Notes under the pieces: generated by a model
Seen by the model: the letters and a program-made list of their open reading frames with translations, nothing else
What the model was told of the DNA's origin: nothing
The model's database searches: none
NCBI GenBank assembly: GCA_963377175.1
Contig: CAUJNA010003317.1
Location: 1 to 64,000, forward strand
DNA: 64,000 nt
Source: Effrenium voratum
Taxonomy: Eukaryota > Sar > Dinophyceae > Suessiales > Symbiodiniaceae
Direction of reading: 5' to 3'
Translations under genes and position numbers: made by a program
Shown: piece after piece, positions 43,153 to 53,812 of the stretch
Numbering within the stretch: the stretch's first letter is position 1
How the letters are laid out: each line of letters begins with the position of its first letter

Positions 43153-43265
43153 GACTGAAACAAGGCGGGTAGCTGGAGTTGGGCGTCCTTCACTGAGTTT
43201 GTCGCCTTGAAGCCAACCAACCCGGGGTTCCTCGCAAAAAAAAGAAACACAAAACAAAACACAGC

Positions 43266-43355
43266 CTACTTGAGTCACTTTTTTGGATTTGGACCATGTC
43301 GGTGGTAAACAAGCGGTTCTGCAGCTTGGGTCGGCCAATCCACTGAGGAAGTGAG
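43266..43355 (+). mobile_element. Family B element, copy
   Basis: TACTTGAGTCACTTTTTTGG ... GGACCATGTCGGTGGTAAAC ... GGCCAATCCACTGAGGAAGTG; the extreme left end is eroded. Confidence 0.65.
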
Positions 43356-44231
43356 TTGAACTTGTGTGTTCACTGGCTTTGGCTCAGTCATTTTGAAATC
43401 AACCAACAGCGCAGAGGGCGAGCCCTTTTTTCTCCCATGGCTACTTGGCAAGTCGGCTTGCACCCTGCGCTTACACCCACTGAGGACCTTGACAGTTGGA
43501 TTCTTGTATGGGCTCGCTGGAAGCCATAGTTGAAAAACCGTTCGGAACATTGCTGGCCTGCTGCCTGATGTTTTTGTGGGCAAGTTTGGCACTTCGACGT
43601 TCCTTGTCGGGTGGCAACGGTCAACACCTCCAAGTCACCCCAAATGAGTTGAAGGGTCGGTTATTTTGGACATTACCCATTTGCGCTTCGCCAGTATGCC
43701 TGGTCATCTTGTATACCAAGAGAGGATCTGAGAAGGTGCACAGTATTCACATGGTCGGAACGTTTGCGGAAGGGGCACGGAAGAAACGCAAACACATCTT
43801 GAGGCTCGGACCCGTTCTGAAGACTCTGGGGTGAGACCATGGGAGCAACTTGGAGGAGTCTTGTGGAAGGTGAAGCCCAAGCATCCCAACAAGATTCTAG
43901 ACGTTCGTATAATATGGCCATGGGTCAAAATCCCAGTTACCCCCCAGTGAACATCCGAATCCAACCACTAAAATTGACTAAAATGGGTAGTGCACCTACC
44001 CCAAAATGGTACCCTTGGTTTTGACCCACAGCCATATAGTGTAATTTTGTTGAGGGATACCCAAGAACCACAGCCTGTTTGAACCTAATTGGCGACTCCA
44101 GCCATTCGGGGGTATGCGGTTTTGAGGATGCCACTCGAAAATGGGCCTGGACTCAGTGCCTGAGATTGGTTTCCGACTTGAGTCAAATGGGTTTGGACCA
44201 TATTTGGTAAACTTGCATTTGCTTATAAGAA

Positions 44232-44325
44232 TATGCTGATGTTCCCGTGTTGGTGTTAAAGCGGATTTATCACTACTGGACATGCTGTCTCATTTTTTCC
44301 AGAGGGCTGCAAATGGAAGCAAACA
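44232..44325 (+). mobile_element. Family E element, left part
   Basis: GTGTTGGTGTTAAAGCGGAT, TATCACTACTGGACATG, then GGGCTGCAAATGGAAGC. The element's TTTTTTCCAG could serve as the acceptor of the following island. Confidence 0.55.
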
Positions 44326-44488
44326 CGTTCCGACGTTTTCTGGCCACCGCACTCGTCAGGTCCATTGCTCGCTTCTGGCAATTTCTGCGGCTGCAAGACG
44401 ATCAGCTGGCCATGGACGGGCGCGCCGATGGGTGGAGAAACGGGCGGGGCTGGCGACGTCGCCCAAAAGAAGGAGGCCCTTCTTGCAG
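44303..44488 (+). CDS. Coding island, possible exon, frame unclear
   Basis: 186 nt between TTTTTTCCAG and TTGCAG-GTAGTT. All three plus frames are open; GGETGGAGDVAQKKEALLAG and ARRSAGHGRARRWVEKRAGL are the best two readings. Its first ~20 bases belong to a repeated element. Product unknown. Confidence 0.35.
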
Positions 44489-45060
44489 GTAGTTGAGCAC
44501 CTGATTCCCCCAACAAAGAACACAGGTAGAACAATTTGGGGTTACCCACAAATGAATGAGTTAACCCGGCTAGTGGATTGTAACCCAGGTGGCTAGCCAC
44601 TTACCTTACTAACTGTACCTGATTCCCCGCCGGAGAACACAGGTAGAACCAATCTGGTCAGATTACCCCCAGACGGTTCCGCCCCGTGCCAGGTACGTGG
44701 AGTTGAACCTCCTCTTCCAGAAAGCCCTTGGGGAGGATCGTGGGTCCAAGACGACCGAAGCCATCTTCTGGGCTCCTATCTTAAGGATGGGCCATGTGGG
44801 TTTCGAGTTGGCCTATTTGTGTTGTCTTAAAGGAGCACCGTTGCGCGTTTTTTGTGGGTCCCGCCTTTAAAAAAGAGCCACAAAAAGGCCATAAAATGAA
44901 CCTTGCAGAGCGATCGGAACTTGAGGTTTGCACTTGCTTTTGGTTGATTGAAACCGGGGCCTTTTGTTAAACAGTGTATATGTTTGAGGGTAGACTAAAG
45001 TTGAGCCAGAATGTGAACATAAAATGTTTTTCTGTGTATATAGACATGGGGCAAGTTAAG

Positions 45061-45170
45061 CTCACTCCCTGAGTTCCTCCACTTTAGTTGCTTTTGGGGG
45101 TTGGAATATGTTGCTGGTAAGCATTGAAAGCTCGGGAACTTGAACTTTTGCCCCTCCACTCGTTCGGAAC
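45061..45170 (+). mobile_element. Family B element, copy
   Basis: CTCACTCCCTGAGTTCCTCC ... GGTAAGCATTGAAAGCTCGG ... CCACTCGTTCGGAACTCC; the right end is diverged. Confidence 0.7.
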
Positions 45171-45677
45171 TCCTTGGTTTTCGCCGGCTGCAGGCATTGG
45201 AGCCTTTGCCCTAGGGAAGGAACCTGAGATCAAAATTTGGCGGTGGTCCTAAACGGAATACCCTCAAAAGACACAAGCCGAGGACCTCCAACAAGGAGAG
45301 CCAAAGCGGTTTTGGAGCGGTCCCCGAATTGGCACACCCAAACAGGGCTCCACTTTTTGAGCCCATAGACGTCAACCCGCCTCTCCCTTTTGGGGGCAAT
45401 GAACCATGGGTTTGAGTCTACCTTGCAAACCCTGATTGTAGCTTGTGCGTTTAGCAGGGCTCCTTAAAAGATCTCCATTTTGCAACCATTTGAAACATGT
45501 TGCTTTTTCAACACCAGAATAAAGGGAAACCCCCATTTACAAGTTGCAATGTTCAGGTGTATAATGCATCCGGATCCCTGTTTATGTTTGTTCAGGGACC
45601 CCCAAAAAATCGCCCGCCCGCTGCTTTGAGTCCAAAGGTTGCAATTCGATTCCACAAGTGCGACGCTTTTCCCTTTC

Positions 45678-45798
45678 CAGGTCCCCCAGCTAGGTGCCCT
45701 TGTACCATTTCTTTTTCGGGGGAGGGCTCCCCTACTAAAATAGACTACAGATAAAAGTCGGTACCAACTTATTCTAACCTCTCTACTGGAGGACCCAG
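45678..45798 (+). mobile_element. Family A element, copy 7
   Basis: CAGGTCCCCCAGCTAGGTGC to CTCTCTACTGGAGGACCCAG. GT at 45681 and AG at 45797-45798. Confidence 0.8.
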
Positions 45799-45927
45799 GA
45801 TTTATAAACCCGGCCCATTATTAGTGCGGTGTTTTCTCCAAAAGTGATGAATCCCCACTAAAAGGGTACACCGTGGTACACCCCCCGATCAAAATCAACC
45901 AGGGGTTAACAGTACTGGAGGACCTAG
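45799..45927. mobile_element. Family C-like element ending in a family A terminus
   Basis: GATTTATAAACCCGGCCC, AAGTGATGAATCCCCACT and AACCAGGGGTTAAC are family C features. The last bases, TACTGGAGGACCTAG, repeat the right end of the adjacent family A copy, as if C had inserted near the A terminus and duplicated it. Confidence 0.55.
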
Positions 45928-46049
45928 GTTCCCTTTTGCCTTCTGGAGGACTTCCTGCTGGAGCGCGCCATCGACTCTGCGGTGGGGGACTGGAGCGAGG
46001 ATGTGCAGCCGGGTCAGCAGGCAGCTGCGGGCCAACCGGCCGCCGGACA
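45928..46049 (+). CDS. Coding island whose acceptor is a family A terminus
   Basis: Starts directly after GGAGGACCTAG. The frame reads VPFCLLEDFLLERAIDSAVG then DWSEDVQPGQQAAAGQPAAG, open from the first base. A GT at about 46,050 may be the donor. Product unknown. Confidence 0.5.
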
Positions 46050-46159
46050 TGTCCAATGTTTGTTTTTTCTTTTTCAAGGGTTGTCTTCTGTTTGTTTAAG
46101 CATAAACAAATATCATGCTGGGGCGGGAGGGGGCTTGCAGACTTGAGCATATATTGTTG

Positions 46160-46365
46160 TTTATGATCCCCTGTTGGTTTGAAAAGGAATCTATCATTGG
46201 ACATGTGTTCCCATTGTTTTGCCAGGGGGTGCATTTGCAAATGGAAGTTCATGGTGCTGTTCATTTGTTTAACTTGGCGGCTCCCAGCCATCCAGTTCAA
46301 CTTAGTTGATTTGTTGGTCTTAGGCTAAGGATTTAGTGGTTGGGTTTCAAAATTTAGCCCACTAA
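46160..46365 (+). mobile_element. Family E element, copy
   Basis: CCCCTGTTGGTTTGAAAAGG, TGCAAATGGAAGTTC, GGCGGCTCCCAGCC, TTAGTGGTTGGGTTTC and CCCACTAAAAG in the family order. A short left part recurs at 46,482-46,575. Confidence 0.6.
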
Positions 46366-46904
46366 AAGTGAGCCCCATCCCAATTTGTTGCATCCTGGCC
46401 AGGGTGTGGGAATTGTTTGTCTGGATTGCTTGGATCTTTGGACGTCAACTTGCTTCCATGAATGCAAGACTATTTGGTATGTTCCCCCGTCGGTTTTAAA
46501 GAGAATCTATCACTACTAGACATATAGTTTCTCCCATTTTTCACCAGCGGGCGAAAAAACAAACAAACACATGAATCTTTGTCCTTGTGATATGCACTTG
46601 GGGGAGGTCATGACTGCCAACAAGTTCGGTTGCGTTGAGAGCCAAACACGACGCTTGCGCTGGCCCTTATCTCAGTTCCCAAGTTTTGTTTTAGACTTGG
46701 GTCAGTTTTGAGATAGAAAAAACACGTTTAGAAGTGATAGGATGCTGTTCTCCAAGCGGCACCAGAAGATCAACCTGACGTCTGCTGGGTGAAAGTTCTG
46801 TCCGGATTCGCCGAGCAGAAGCGACACCAATTTCAATGGCTCGGACCTGTTCCCCTTCAACCTGTCGGACAACATGTCACTGCAACCCTCTCACCATATT
46901 TGTG

Positions 46905-47105
46905 TTTATATATATATATATGTATGTGTTTGGATATGTGCCAATGTAGTATTATATGCCAAGTAGTACGTGTATTTAGTTGTTTCTTTGGTTATTTATT
47001 TGCTTATGTATTTATTGTTGTTTGTTAGCTATGTATTTATTTGTTTGTGCATTCATGCTATTTTGTAAATATATATATATGCATATATATATATATATAT
47101 ATCTA
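46905..47105 (+). repeat. AT microsatellite cluster
   Basis: (TA)n tracts at 46,907-46,922 and 47,066-47,103, with TTATTTGTTTG spacers. Confidence 0.85.
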
Positions 47106-47187
47106 TATTCATTCATTCTACCTACCCCCCCCCCCCCTCCCACCCCCCCAACATCAAAAAATATATAAAACTAAACAGAATTCGCAG

Positions 47188-47330
47188 TTTGACCTTCTCG
47201 GAAGAGAGTTTGCGACTTCAACTGAACCGAGCCGAAGACTTCGCGGGCGAAGTGCCAGGCGATGACACAAGAGGAGTTCGCCATGTTCCTCTTCGAGCTG
47301 TGCACTCTTTGGTGCGGCCGGAAAGCCCGG
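47188..47330 (+). CDS. Coding island, frame uncertain
   Basis: After TTCGCAG one frame reads LTFSEESLRLQLNRAEDFAG and another, opening further on, reads KCQAMTQEEFAMFLFELCTL. Both look coding, so a frameshift or two alternatives are possible. Product unknown. Confidence 0.35.
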
Positions 47331-47629
47331 CGGGGTTGGGCTGGAAATTGGGGTGGGTGTGGGGTTCGGGTGCATCTCTGTCCTTTTTATTGGTTAGTTT
47401 GGTGAGAAAAAGATGGGTTTCGATGTGTTGTTTTTCTATTTGCCAGGTCCATTGGTGGTACCAAGGACGTGAATGCTTTGGAGTGTGTCTTTGGGGTCCC
47501 CTTTGACCGCGAATCGACCTGAGGGGACATTTTGGTTTTCTCATGGCCCATGATGCCCATGTTTATTCATGGCCCCGAAAGGTCAACCTTTCATTTCTGG
47601 CTGCTTTAGGCAACCGAGTCTCGGGTAGT

Positions 47630-47653
47630 TTTTTTTTTTTTTTTTTTTTTTTT
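47630..47653 (+). repeat. Poly-T run
   Basis: About 24 consecutive T. Confidence 0.9.
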
Positions 47654-49234
47654 ATGGCTATTTTCGTTCTGTCCCGACACGATTTTCCGGATTTGTCGAC
47701 CTCATAGGGGTGGGCCTTTTTGAGTCTATCCCCTTTTTCTTACATAGGAAATGAAAGCAACACCGTTTTGCAGGTCCCCCAAAGAAGAGACGCCCAAAAA
47801 AAGAAGCAGCAGCTTATCTGACACTCACCTGCCCCTGGTCGTGGGTACTTGGATGTTGGGCCAAGTTAGCAAGTGGTTAGCCACCTGGGTTATGGCCCCC
47901 AAGAGCAAGGTTAACCACACTTAGGGGGACGTATCAGTGGGTTATGACTAAGGGTACAAGCAATTTGCTGGCTTGGCGAGTCGAAAACCCAAGTGGGGAA
48001 ACCAAAGCGAAACCGAGCAGTTCGCAAAGGGTGCGTGTTTTAGTTTGAGACTCGGGGAATTGCTTTGCTGCAGAGTGTTTTGGAACTGCGAATTTTGAAT
48101 CACTGAACGGATTCCTCTACTTTCGATGTTCGTTTCATGCTGCTAATTGCGCTGCTCATTCAAGCCAAATATTTTAGCCTCTTTCTGTCATTCCTCTTTG
48201 GTATTAGAGTTTAGTTGGAACTGGCATGTTAGTCTGGGGCAGGGTAGCCCATATGTGTTTTTTTGTTCACGTCCATCTTGAAGCTTTGAGAGTGAAGATT
48301 CACTCTCGGTTTTGTGGGTACAGGATCTGCTGGCTGCCTACGCGCCTTAAGATGCTCCCTGAAAGGCCAAAAGAACTGGATTTGTTTGAGGGAAGATGAA
48401 GAGATCACCCTGCCCCTCAACAAAAAAAAATAAAGCAAATTAAGGGGCGGCGTATTTCCCTCAAGGGGTGTACAGCGTTTTTGCCCTGAGGTAAGCTGTC
48501 ACTTTGGATTTCCCCTGAGTCAACAACATCATTGGTCTACTTCAGTTTGGATAGAGCCCAACTTCCACGAAAAGCAGCCCACTCCGAATCCCAAGTGCTC
48601 TTGGATTCCAAAACAAATGCATCCGGAACAACCAAATCCAAATGAGCAACTCCTCCGGGTACATGTGTGAATAATGCGATGTGGCAAATCATGACACGTT
48701 TGGGACCCGGCTCAAATCTTCCCAGGTCCTTTTGGACTCCAAAAAAGGCTCGCATCCGCTTCTCAAAGTTTGGTACTCGGAGGTCCAGCCCATGTTTGGG
48801 GACACCCTCCCCATTTTGGGGAAACAGATAGCCATTCGGATCCGTTCTCACGGGGGTACTTCTCTGAGGTCCCCATGTCTCCCTGCACGTCTACTTGCTC
48901 TTCCTGTGCACGGCGGCGAGCCTAGAGGGCGTAGAAAGCCTATGAAAACTTTCGGAGAACATTCGCAGGTGGGTCGGGGTTGTTTATTTTCGTTTTGAAG
49001 TTGGTACCCCGATTTTTCCCGCCGATTAAAGATGCTTGGCGACACTTCGATCTCACCACCGCTTAAGCATGGCAGATCAAACCCAAGTGGATCTCAATGA
49101 AAGCTAAGACATGGGCAGCATGTTGGAGGCGAGGCGCCATGAGTGCATCTCCCCATTCACAGGTGGTCCGCTACGTGTTTTTGTTGCAAGAAGCAGGCAT
49201 TGCAGTCTCATTGCCATGCATCCAAAAGTTGTCC

Positions 49235-49460
49235 CACTCCCTGAGTTCCAAGACTTTAGTCACTTTTCGGGTTTGGGTTGCCGTCTTAGTTGTTTAGGTC
49301 CCCCAGCTAGGTGCCCTTTATCATTTTTTTGGGGGGCAGGGTTCCCCTACTAAAATAGACCACAGAAAAAGATGGCACGCTTATTCTAACCTCTCTACTG
49401 GAGGACCTGGTTGTAAACAGAAAGTTCAGACTTGTTTGGCCAACCCACTCAGGAAGTGAG
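49235..49460 (+). mobile_element. Family B element interrupted by family A
   Basis: Left part CACTCCCTGAGTTCCAAGAC...GCCGTCTTAGTTGT, right part GTTGTAAACAGAAAGTTCAG...GGCCAACCCACTCAGGAAGTG. Joining them at the shared GTTGT restores the family B consensus. Confidence 0.85.
49295..49410 (+). mobile_element. Family A element, copy 8, nested in family B
   Basis: TAGGTCCCCCAGCTAGGTGC to CTCTCTACTGGAGGACCTGG, flanked by GTTGT on both sides. Confidence 0.85.
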
Positions 49461-50345
49461 GGGGTGTTGGGGCAATTTGGAATGCGTACCAATCCCTTTG
49501 CAGGATGTTTCTTTGCCCAGTCATGGAAGTGCTGTGAGGACCTGTTCACGGGCTGTAAGATTTAGGATCCAGCTTTGCAGCACAAGACTCTGAGTTGTCA
49601 GCATCTGGGGCAGAGCCTATTCTCTAGAAAGCCATTTAGGGGCGCTTGACCACATGATTGTAGATATTCACTGGACAATTTCTTTGTTTGGCAGTGGAAT
49701 TTCGCGACCTAAATCCAGCCCAACTTTGTTGATGGTTTATCTTCACTGCTATTGGCATGTGTTTAGTTGTTCGCTTTTCTGGTTCTGTTCATATTTAGTG
49801 GGTTGTTAATAAGACAGCTGCATATGTTCAGCCAAGGCCTAACTATACTGCACTGTTCGGCTAAGTACAACCTGCACTACTAAACTAGCTTTTTGTTTAG
49901 AACCAAAGGCCTGAACTTGGTTTGTATCTTTTCACCCTTCCAGGTTGTTTGCAAAGGAAAACCACAAGTACAACAGAATTCCATTGTGGGGGTCCAAACC
50001 CTGTATACCGAACTTCACTGGACACTAGTTGACTACCCACCCACCACCCTCCAGCCACCCAGGCACCACCCCCCTCAAAAAGCAACCCAGGATGAGTCAA
50101 CCTTGGGTTGATTAACAGTGGGTCGCCAACGAGGAAGTCCTTGACTTGGGCGCCCCGCCCAATTTATCTAGGTTCATTCCGGGCCAGCATGCTTGCAAGC
50201 TGTTGTAATCCCTGTCCTTTTCCCTGTTCAAGCAGGTAGAACCACCTACTTAAGGCGTTTCCCAACCGTCTCCTTACCTGGTTAGGTTTTTAGTTGGAAT
50301 CTGGGGGGTCCATTTAACCCACTCAAAGTTAGTCACTGTTAGCAG

Positions 50346-50724
50346 GAGAAGCACAGCCAAAGGCCGCCAAGAAGTCGAAGGCGGAGGCGAAGGCAGCAGC
50401 CCAACAGGCCAAAGCTCTGAGGAAAGCGGCCGGCATCACGGAAGAGGTTGCCCAGGACACGATCCTTCACGAGCTGACCACTTGTCTCAAGGCCCATCCC
50501 GCGGCTGCCTCGTCCATCCTCGGGTCCATCAATTGCGGCGCCTGGGACGCAGACTCTGACACGGACGCAAGGCCAAGCTCCATGAGCTCATCGAGATGCT
50601 TGCGCCGGGCATGGGCCCATGGCTCCAGGCCCTTCCGCGGAAGACGAAAAAGGAGGAGTTGGCGGAGATCCTCGCGTTCATGATGCACATGTCCGTCGGC
50701 GCTCGGGCAATCCCGTCATCGTAG
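50346..50724 (+). CDS. Long coding island with internal frameshift, probable terminal exon
   Basis: After a TTAGCAG acceptor the first frame reads KAEAKAAAQQAKALRKAAGI, TEEVAQDTILHELTTCLKAH and SILGSINCGAWDADSDTD. At about 50,565 coding potential jumps to the next frame: RKAKLHELIEMLAPGMGPWL, KKEELAEILAFMMHMSVGAR and a TAG stop at 50,724. The two parts fit one Ala/Lys-rich helical protein. A one-base loss (or error) in GACACGGACGC would explain it. Product unknown. Confidence 0.6.
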
Positions 50725-51171
50725 TTTTTAGTTGGTTTAGTGGTTGGGTTTCCGAATGTAACCACACAATTATTATTTTTTAGCAGATCTCATGTGAAAA
50801 CGCACCCTGGGGGTTATCAAAGTCTGTTTCTGGTGGGTGGTTTCCCAATAACCCATCTACCTGGAGAATCCATGACCCTTAAAACCAAGGGGTTCTGACC
50901 TCTTTGGGTGATGACCAACCATTGTTTTAGAGTCAGGCTCCATCTAGAGGGTTCCATTTACCCCACTCAATGTTCGTCACTTTCAGCAGGGGATCCTTTT
51001 AGCACAGCCCAGGTACTTCAGACCCACTTCGCTTCCTCAGATTCAGTTCCCCTTTTCTTTTTTTGCTTTTGCTTTTTTGTTGGGCCCCCGTTGTTTTCCA
51101 CGAACCAGGCAAAAAAACTGTTTTTTTTGGCTGGGGTCCTGGTTCCAGCCAAGTTCGATTCGGTTTCTCAG

Positions 51172-51249
51172 GCCTTCCTCGCGGTCACGGACCACTCCGG
51201 AGCGTTCACCCTGGGCATGAAGCGACTGGAGGAACGCGGAATTATCGGG
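51172..51249 (+). CDS. Exon ending exactly at a family D element
   Basis: 78 nt, 26 full codons, after a GTTTCTCAG acceptor; reads AFLAVTDHSGAFTLGMKRLE then ERGIIG. The next bases are the GTATAG start of the D element at 51,250. Product unknown. Confidence 0.55.
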
Positions 51250-51368
51250 GTATAGCTTCCATTTCCATTCTTTCCAGGGATTTCTAGAAAGCCTCCGAAC
51301 ACCCAGGGAAAACGGATCCGGTTTTTGGAAAGAACGATGGTTGAAAAGAATGGGGAATCAGCCCCTAG
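51250..51368 (+). mobile_element. Family D element, copy 3, intron-like
   Basis: 119 bp from GTATAGCTTCC to GAATCAGCCCCTAG, carrying CATTCTTTCCAGGGAT at the left and the inverse near the right end. It starts with GT and ends with AG precisely where the coding frames stop and resume. Confidence 0.75.
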
Positions 51369-51422
51369 AGAAATATGTCAGACCTCCAACGGGCTGCTTC
51401 CTTCGTTCCATTTCTGTTTTGA
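51369..51422 (+). CDS. Possible short terminal exon after family D element
   Basis: In phase with the exon ending at 51,249 the sequence reads RNMSDLQRAASFVPFLF and then TGA (51420-51422). Short, so chance openness cannot be excluded. Confidence 0.35.
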   Translation, partial: RNMSDLQRAASFVPFLF

Positions 51423-52317
51423 TTATGTCCTTGTTTAGGAGACCCCCCAAAATGGCTTCGGTCTTCCTCTTGGTTTCCCGTTAAGACCACAAAAAGGGGC
51501 TACCCTCAAAAACGTCATGCCCATTGGATGCCATTTTGCTTTAAGGGTTTGCCCTTTAAGCTCCATGGCCAGTCGGAGTCTGAGAGAATGTTGATGTTGT
51601 TGAACCGGAATCTGAGATCTTGGTCTGTTTACAGATGTGCCAAGTAAAACTGCTGTAATTTTTGAGGGCTCTCAAAAACAGATGGAAGTAAAACTGCTGG
51701 AAATTTTTGAGGGCTCTCAAAATTATTTATCTGGAGAAAAAAGGGGGGTTCTGTTACCGCAATACACAACGAGGGTCATTTTTGAGGATGCCACATGGAC
51801 CAAGCCCACATACTTTGCCTGAACATCTTGTCTTTACATATGCCTTGTGGATGTTTTGCTTCTGCCGTGCTCACCGTTTGGCTTGAAAGCATAGCCGAAG
51901 GGGCCTTTCTGTTGCAACGGAACCGCCTCCCCCAATTCCGCGCTGATTTTGTTGCTGGGTTGCGTCGAGTTCCCTCAAAATTCAGCACCGAAACGCTCAT
52001 GGGAAAGTGAGCCGCACCGGTCAAACGGGGCATGTATTTGCTTTGGCCCAAGGTACCGTGGATGCCCCAAATATTGCAAGTAACCAACCACACTCAACCA
52101 CAAAACCATGGTGAAATACAGTACCTGCACCCCCCTAAACTTCCCTTAAAAACGGGCTACACCCCAAACATATGGGGTGAAGGATCCAAGTATATTGGAG
52201 AGGTCCTTGTTCCGTTTAGGTCACATCCGCCCGCGACATATTTCGACGGGGACTGCCCAGGCACCCTTTGGTGAGGTTTCCTTGGCGGTCTGTCAACCCT
52301 GGAGCGAAATAGTTGTG

Positions 52318-52416
52318 TTGTTGAGCTTCCAGTTTCCCACTGGTTTTAAAGGAATTCTGTCACTACTGGAAATATGTTTTGTTTGTGTTCCTAGGGGACT
52401 TAAGCGAATGGAGTCA
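52318..52416 (+). mobile_element. Family E element, left part
   Basis: CCCACTGGTTTTAAAGGAAT, CTGTCACTACTGGAAATATG and GGGGACTTAAGCGAATGGAG match the left end of the long copies. Confidence 0.5.
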
Positions 52417-52477
52417 AGTTGTTTTTGCTTCGTGGCCATCTAACATGATGTTTGGGACTTGGATCCAAGGGATGGTC

Positions 52478-52645
52478 TGGGCGCCAGGCCAGACATGACG
52501 AGTTTCGAGAAGAGGCTTTGGGGAGTGTCCACGGCCTACGCAGCGGTCGAGCCCAGGGCCACGCGTTGCTCGGACACGGCGCGGCAGTTGCTCTGGGACA
52601 CACCGCCAACAGAAGCGCAGGCTAGCCCAATCTTCTCCAAAGATT
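52478..52645 (+). CDS. Coding island, probable exon
   Basis: The frame reads RPDMTSFEKRLWGVSTAYAA then VEPRATRCSDTARQLLWDTP, GC-rich. A GC-type donor (CGCAG-GCTAGC, ~52,620) or a later site may end it; GC donors are known in dinoflagellates. Product unknown. Confidence 0.5.
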
Positions 52646-52799
52646 TTCCGCTTGGCACAACATGGTCCCCACCCCACCCCACTCCACCATGCACTACTTA
52701 CTGACTGAGTTCCTGGACTTCTTGTCACGAATCCCGGGTTTGGAGCCAACTTTCCGGACGTTTTCACCCGTCCCTGCGCTCCAACCCATCACTCCACTC

Positions 52800-52916
52800 G
52801 GGACCTGAGCACTCCTCACCCCGAAGCTGCGAGGACGTGGAGCGTTTGCCGGAGACCTTCTTCGAGCTGCTGAACCTGCAAGGCGAGGCTTCCATGCGGT
52901 TCCCGCTTTTGGAGAA
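52800..52916 (+). CDS. Coding island, probable exon
   Basis: The frame reads RSCEDVERLPETFFELLNLQ then GEASMRFPLLEK. Borders are uncertain. Product unknown; it could continue the protein of the preceding island 150 bases upstream. Confidence 0.45.
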
Positions 52917-53592
52917 AAAAAAACGCGGCTCAGACATGGCCCTCCGGAGTGTTTTGTTTTTTTGGTTTGGCGACAGGGGTTGTGGGAGATGTGGCCGCAT
53001 TTTTTTCCTGCAATTTGCGTGCAACACCCAAACAAGGATGTCCTGTGTTTGGCTCTGGTGGGAATGTGGACCTTTTTGTTTCAATTCTGCCACTTGGGTC
53101 ACAAAATGAGCCACACTGCCGTATTTCCTGTACACTAACGCTATGGAATGTCCTGATTAAAACCTGTCAGGGCTTACCACCATGGTGGTAGACCTAAGTC
53201 CCCCGTTGAAGCTTCCAGGTTGAGCTTTTCTACAGGATAAGCCAGGCAAAAGGTTCCTTTGTCGACCTTATGTGGCTCAAACAATGGTACCCACACAGGG
53301 CTCCTTAAAATATCTCCATTTTGCCCATTTGAATCATGGCTTTTTCCACCAAAATTAAGGGACACCACAATTTACAAGGCAACGTTCAGGTGTATAATGT
53401 AAGGATCCCTGCCACAATTGCACCTTGGTATATATGCAAGCAAGACTGAAAACTTGCGGAAGCACAGCTGACGAGTTTGAGCCATCCCTTGGGCTCGAGA
53501 ATTGAGCCGTCCAGGTTGGAGGGGCCAGCCGGCGCCCGAGGCTCCACTGAGCCTTTTCTGGGTGTTCTCATGCGGGTTGGGCTTTCCATTGA

Positions 53593-53652
53593 TTGGGTGT
53601 GTCTTTGGGGAGATTCTTTTGGAGTGTGCTGAGGGAAACCAAAAGTCTAGGG
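53593..53652 (+). CDS. Possible exon ending at a family D element
   Basis: The frame RFFWSVLRETKSLG reaches 53,652 in full codons and is followed by the GT of the D element. Weak on its own; listed because of the match to the other D-bordered exons. Confidence 0.3.
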
Positions 53653-53765
53653 GTACCTTGCCCATTCTTTCCAGGCATCATTCTTTCTAAAAAACCACCC
53701 AAAGCCCTGGGAAACAGCTGGTTTTTGAAAAGAACGATGGTTGAAAATGGGGAATCAACCCCGAG
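53653..53765 (+). mobile_element. Family D element, copy 4, intron-like
   Basis: 113 bp from GTACCTTGCCCATTCTTTCC to GGGGAATCAACCCCGAG, preceded by CTAGGG. GT and AG lie at the exact ends. Confidence 0.7.
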
Positions 53766-53812
53766 ATCGAGGCCATGGAAAAACTTCCTCATTTTGACTC
53801 ACACTTGATTGG
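53766..53812 (+). CDS. Possible exon following a family D element
   Basis: In phase zero with the sequence before the D element it reads IEAMEKLPHFDSHL. The downstream border is unknown. Confidence 0.3.

Noticed and set aside
42733..43338. 201-codon minus-strand ORF
   Set aside because: It runs through a family A element and the antisense of a coding-like patch, and its composition is not codon-like.
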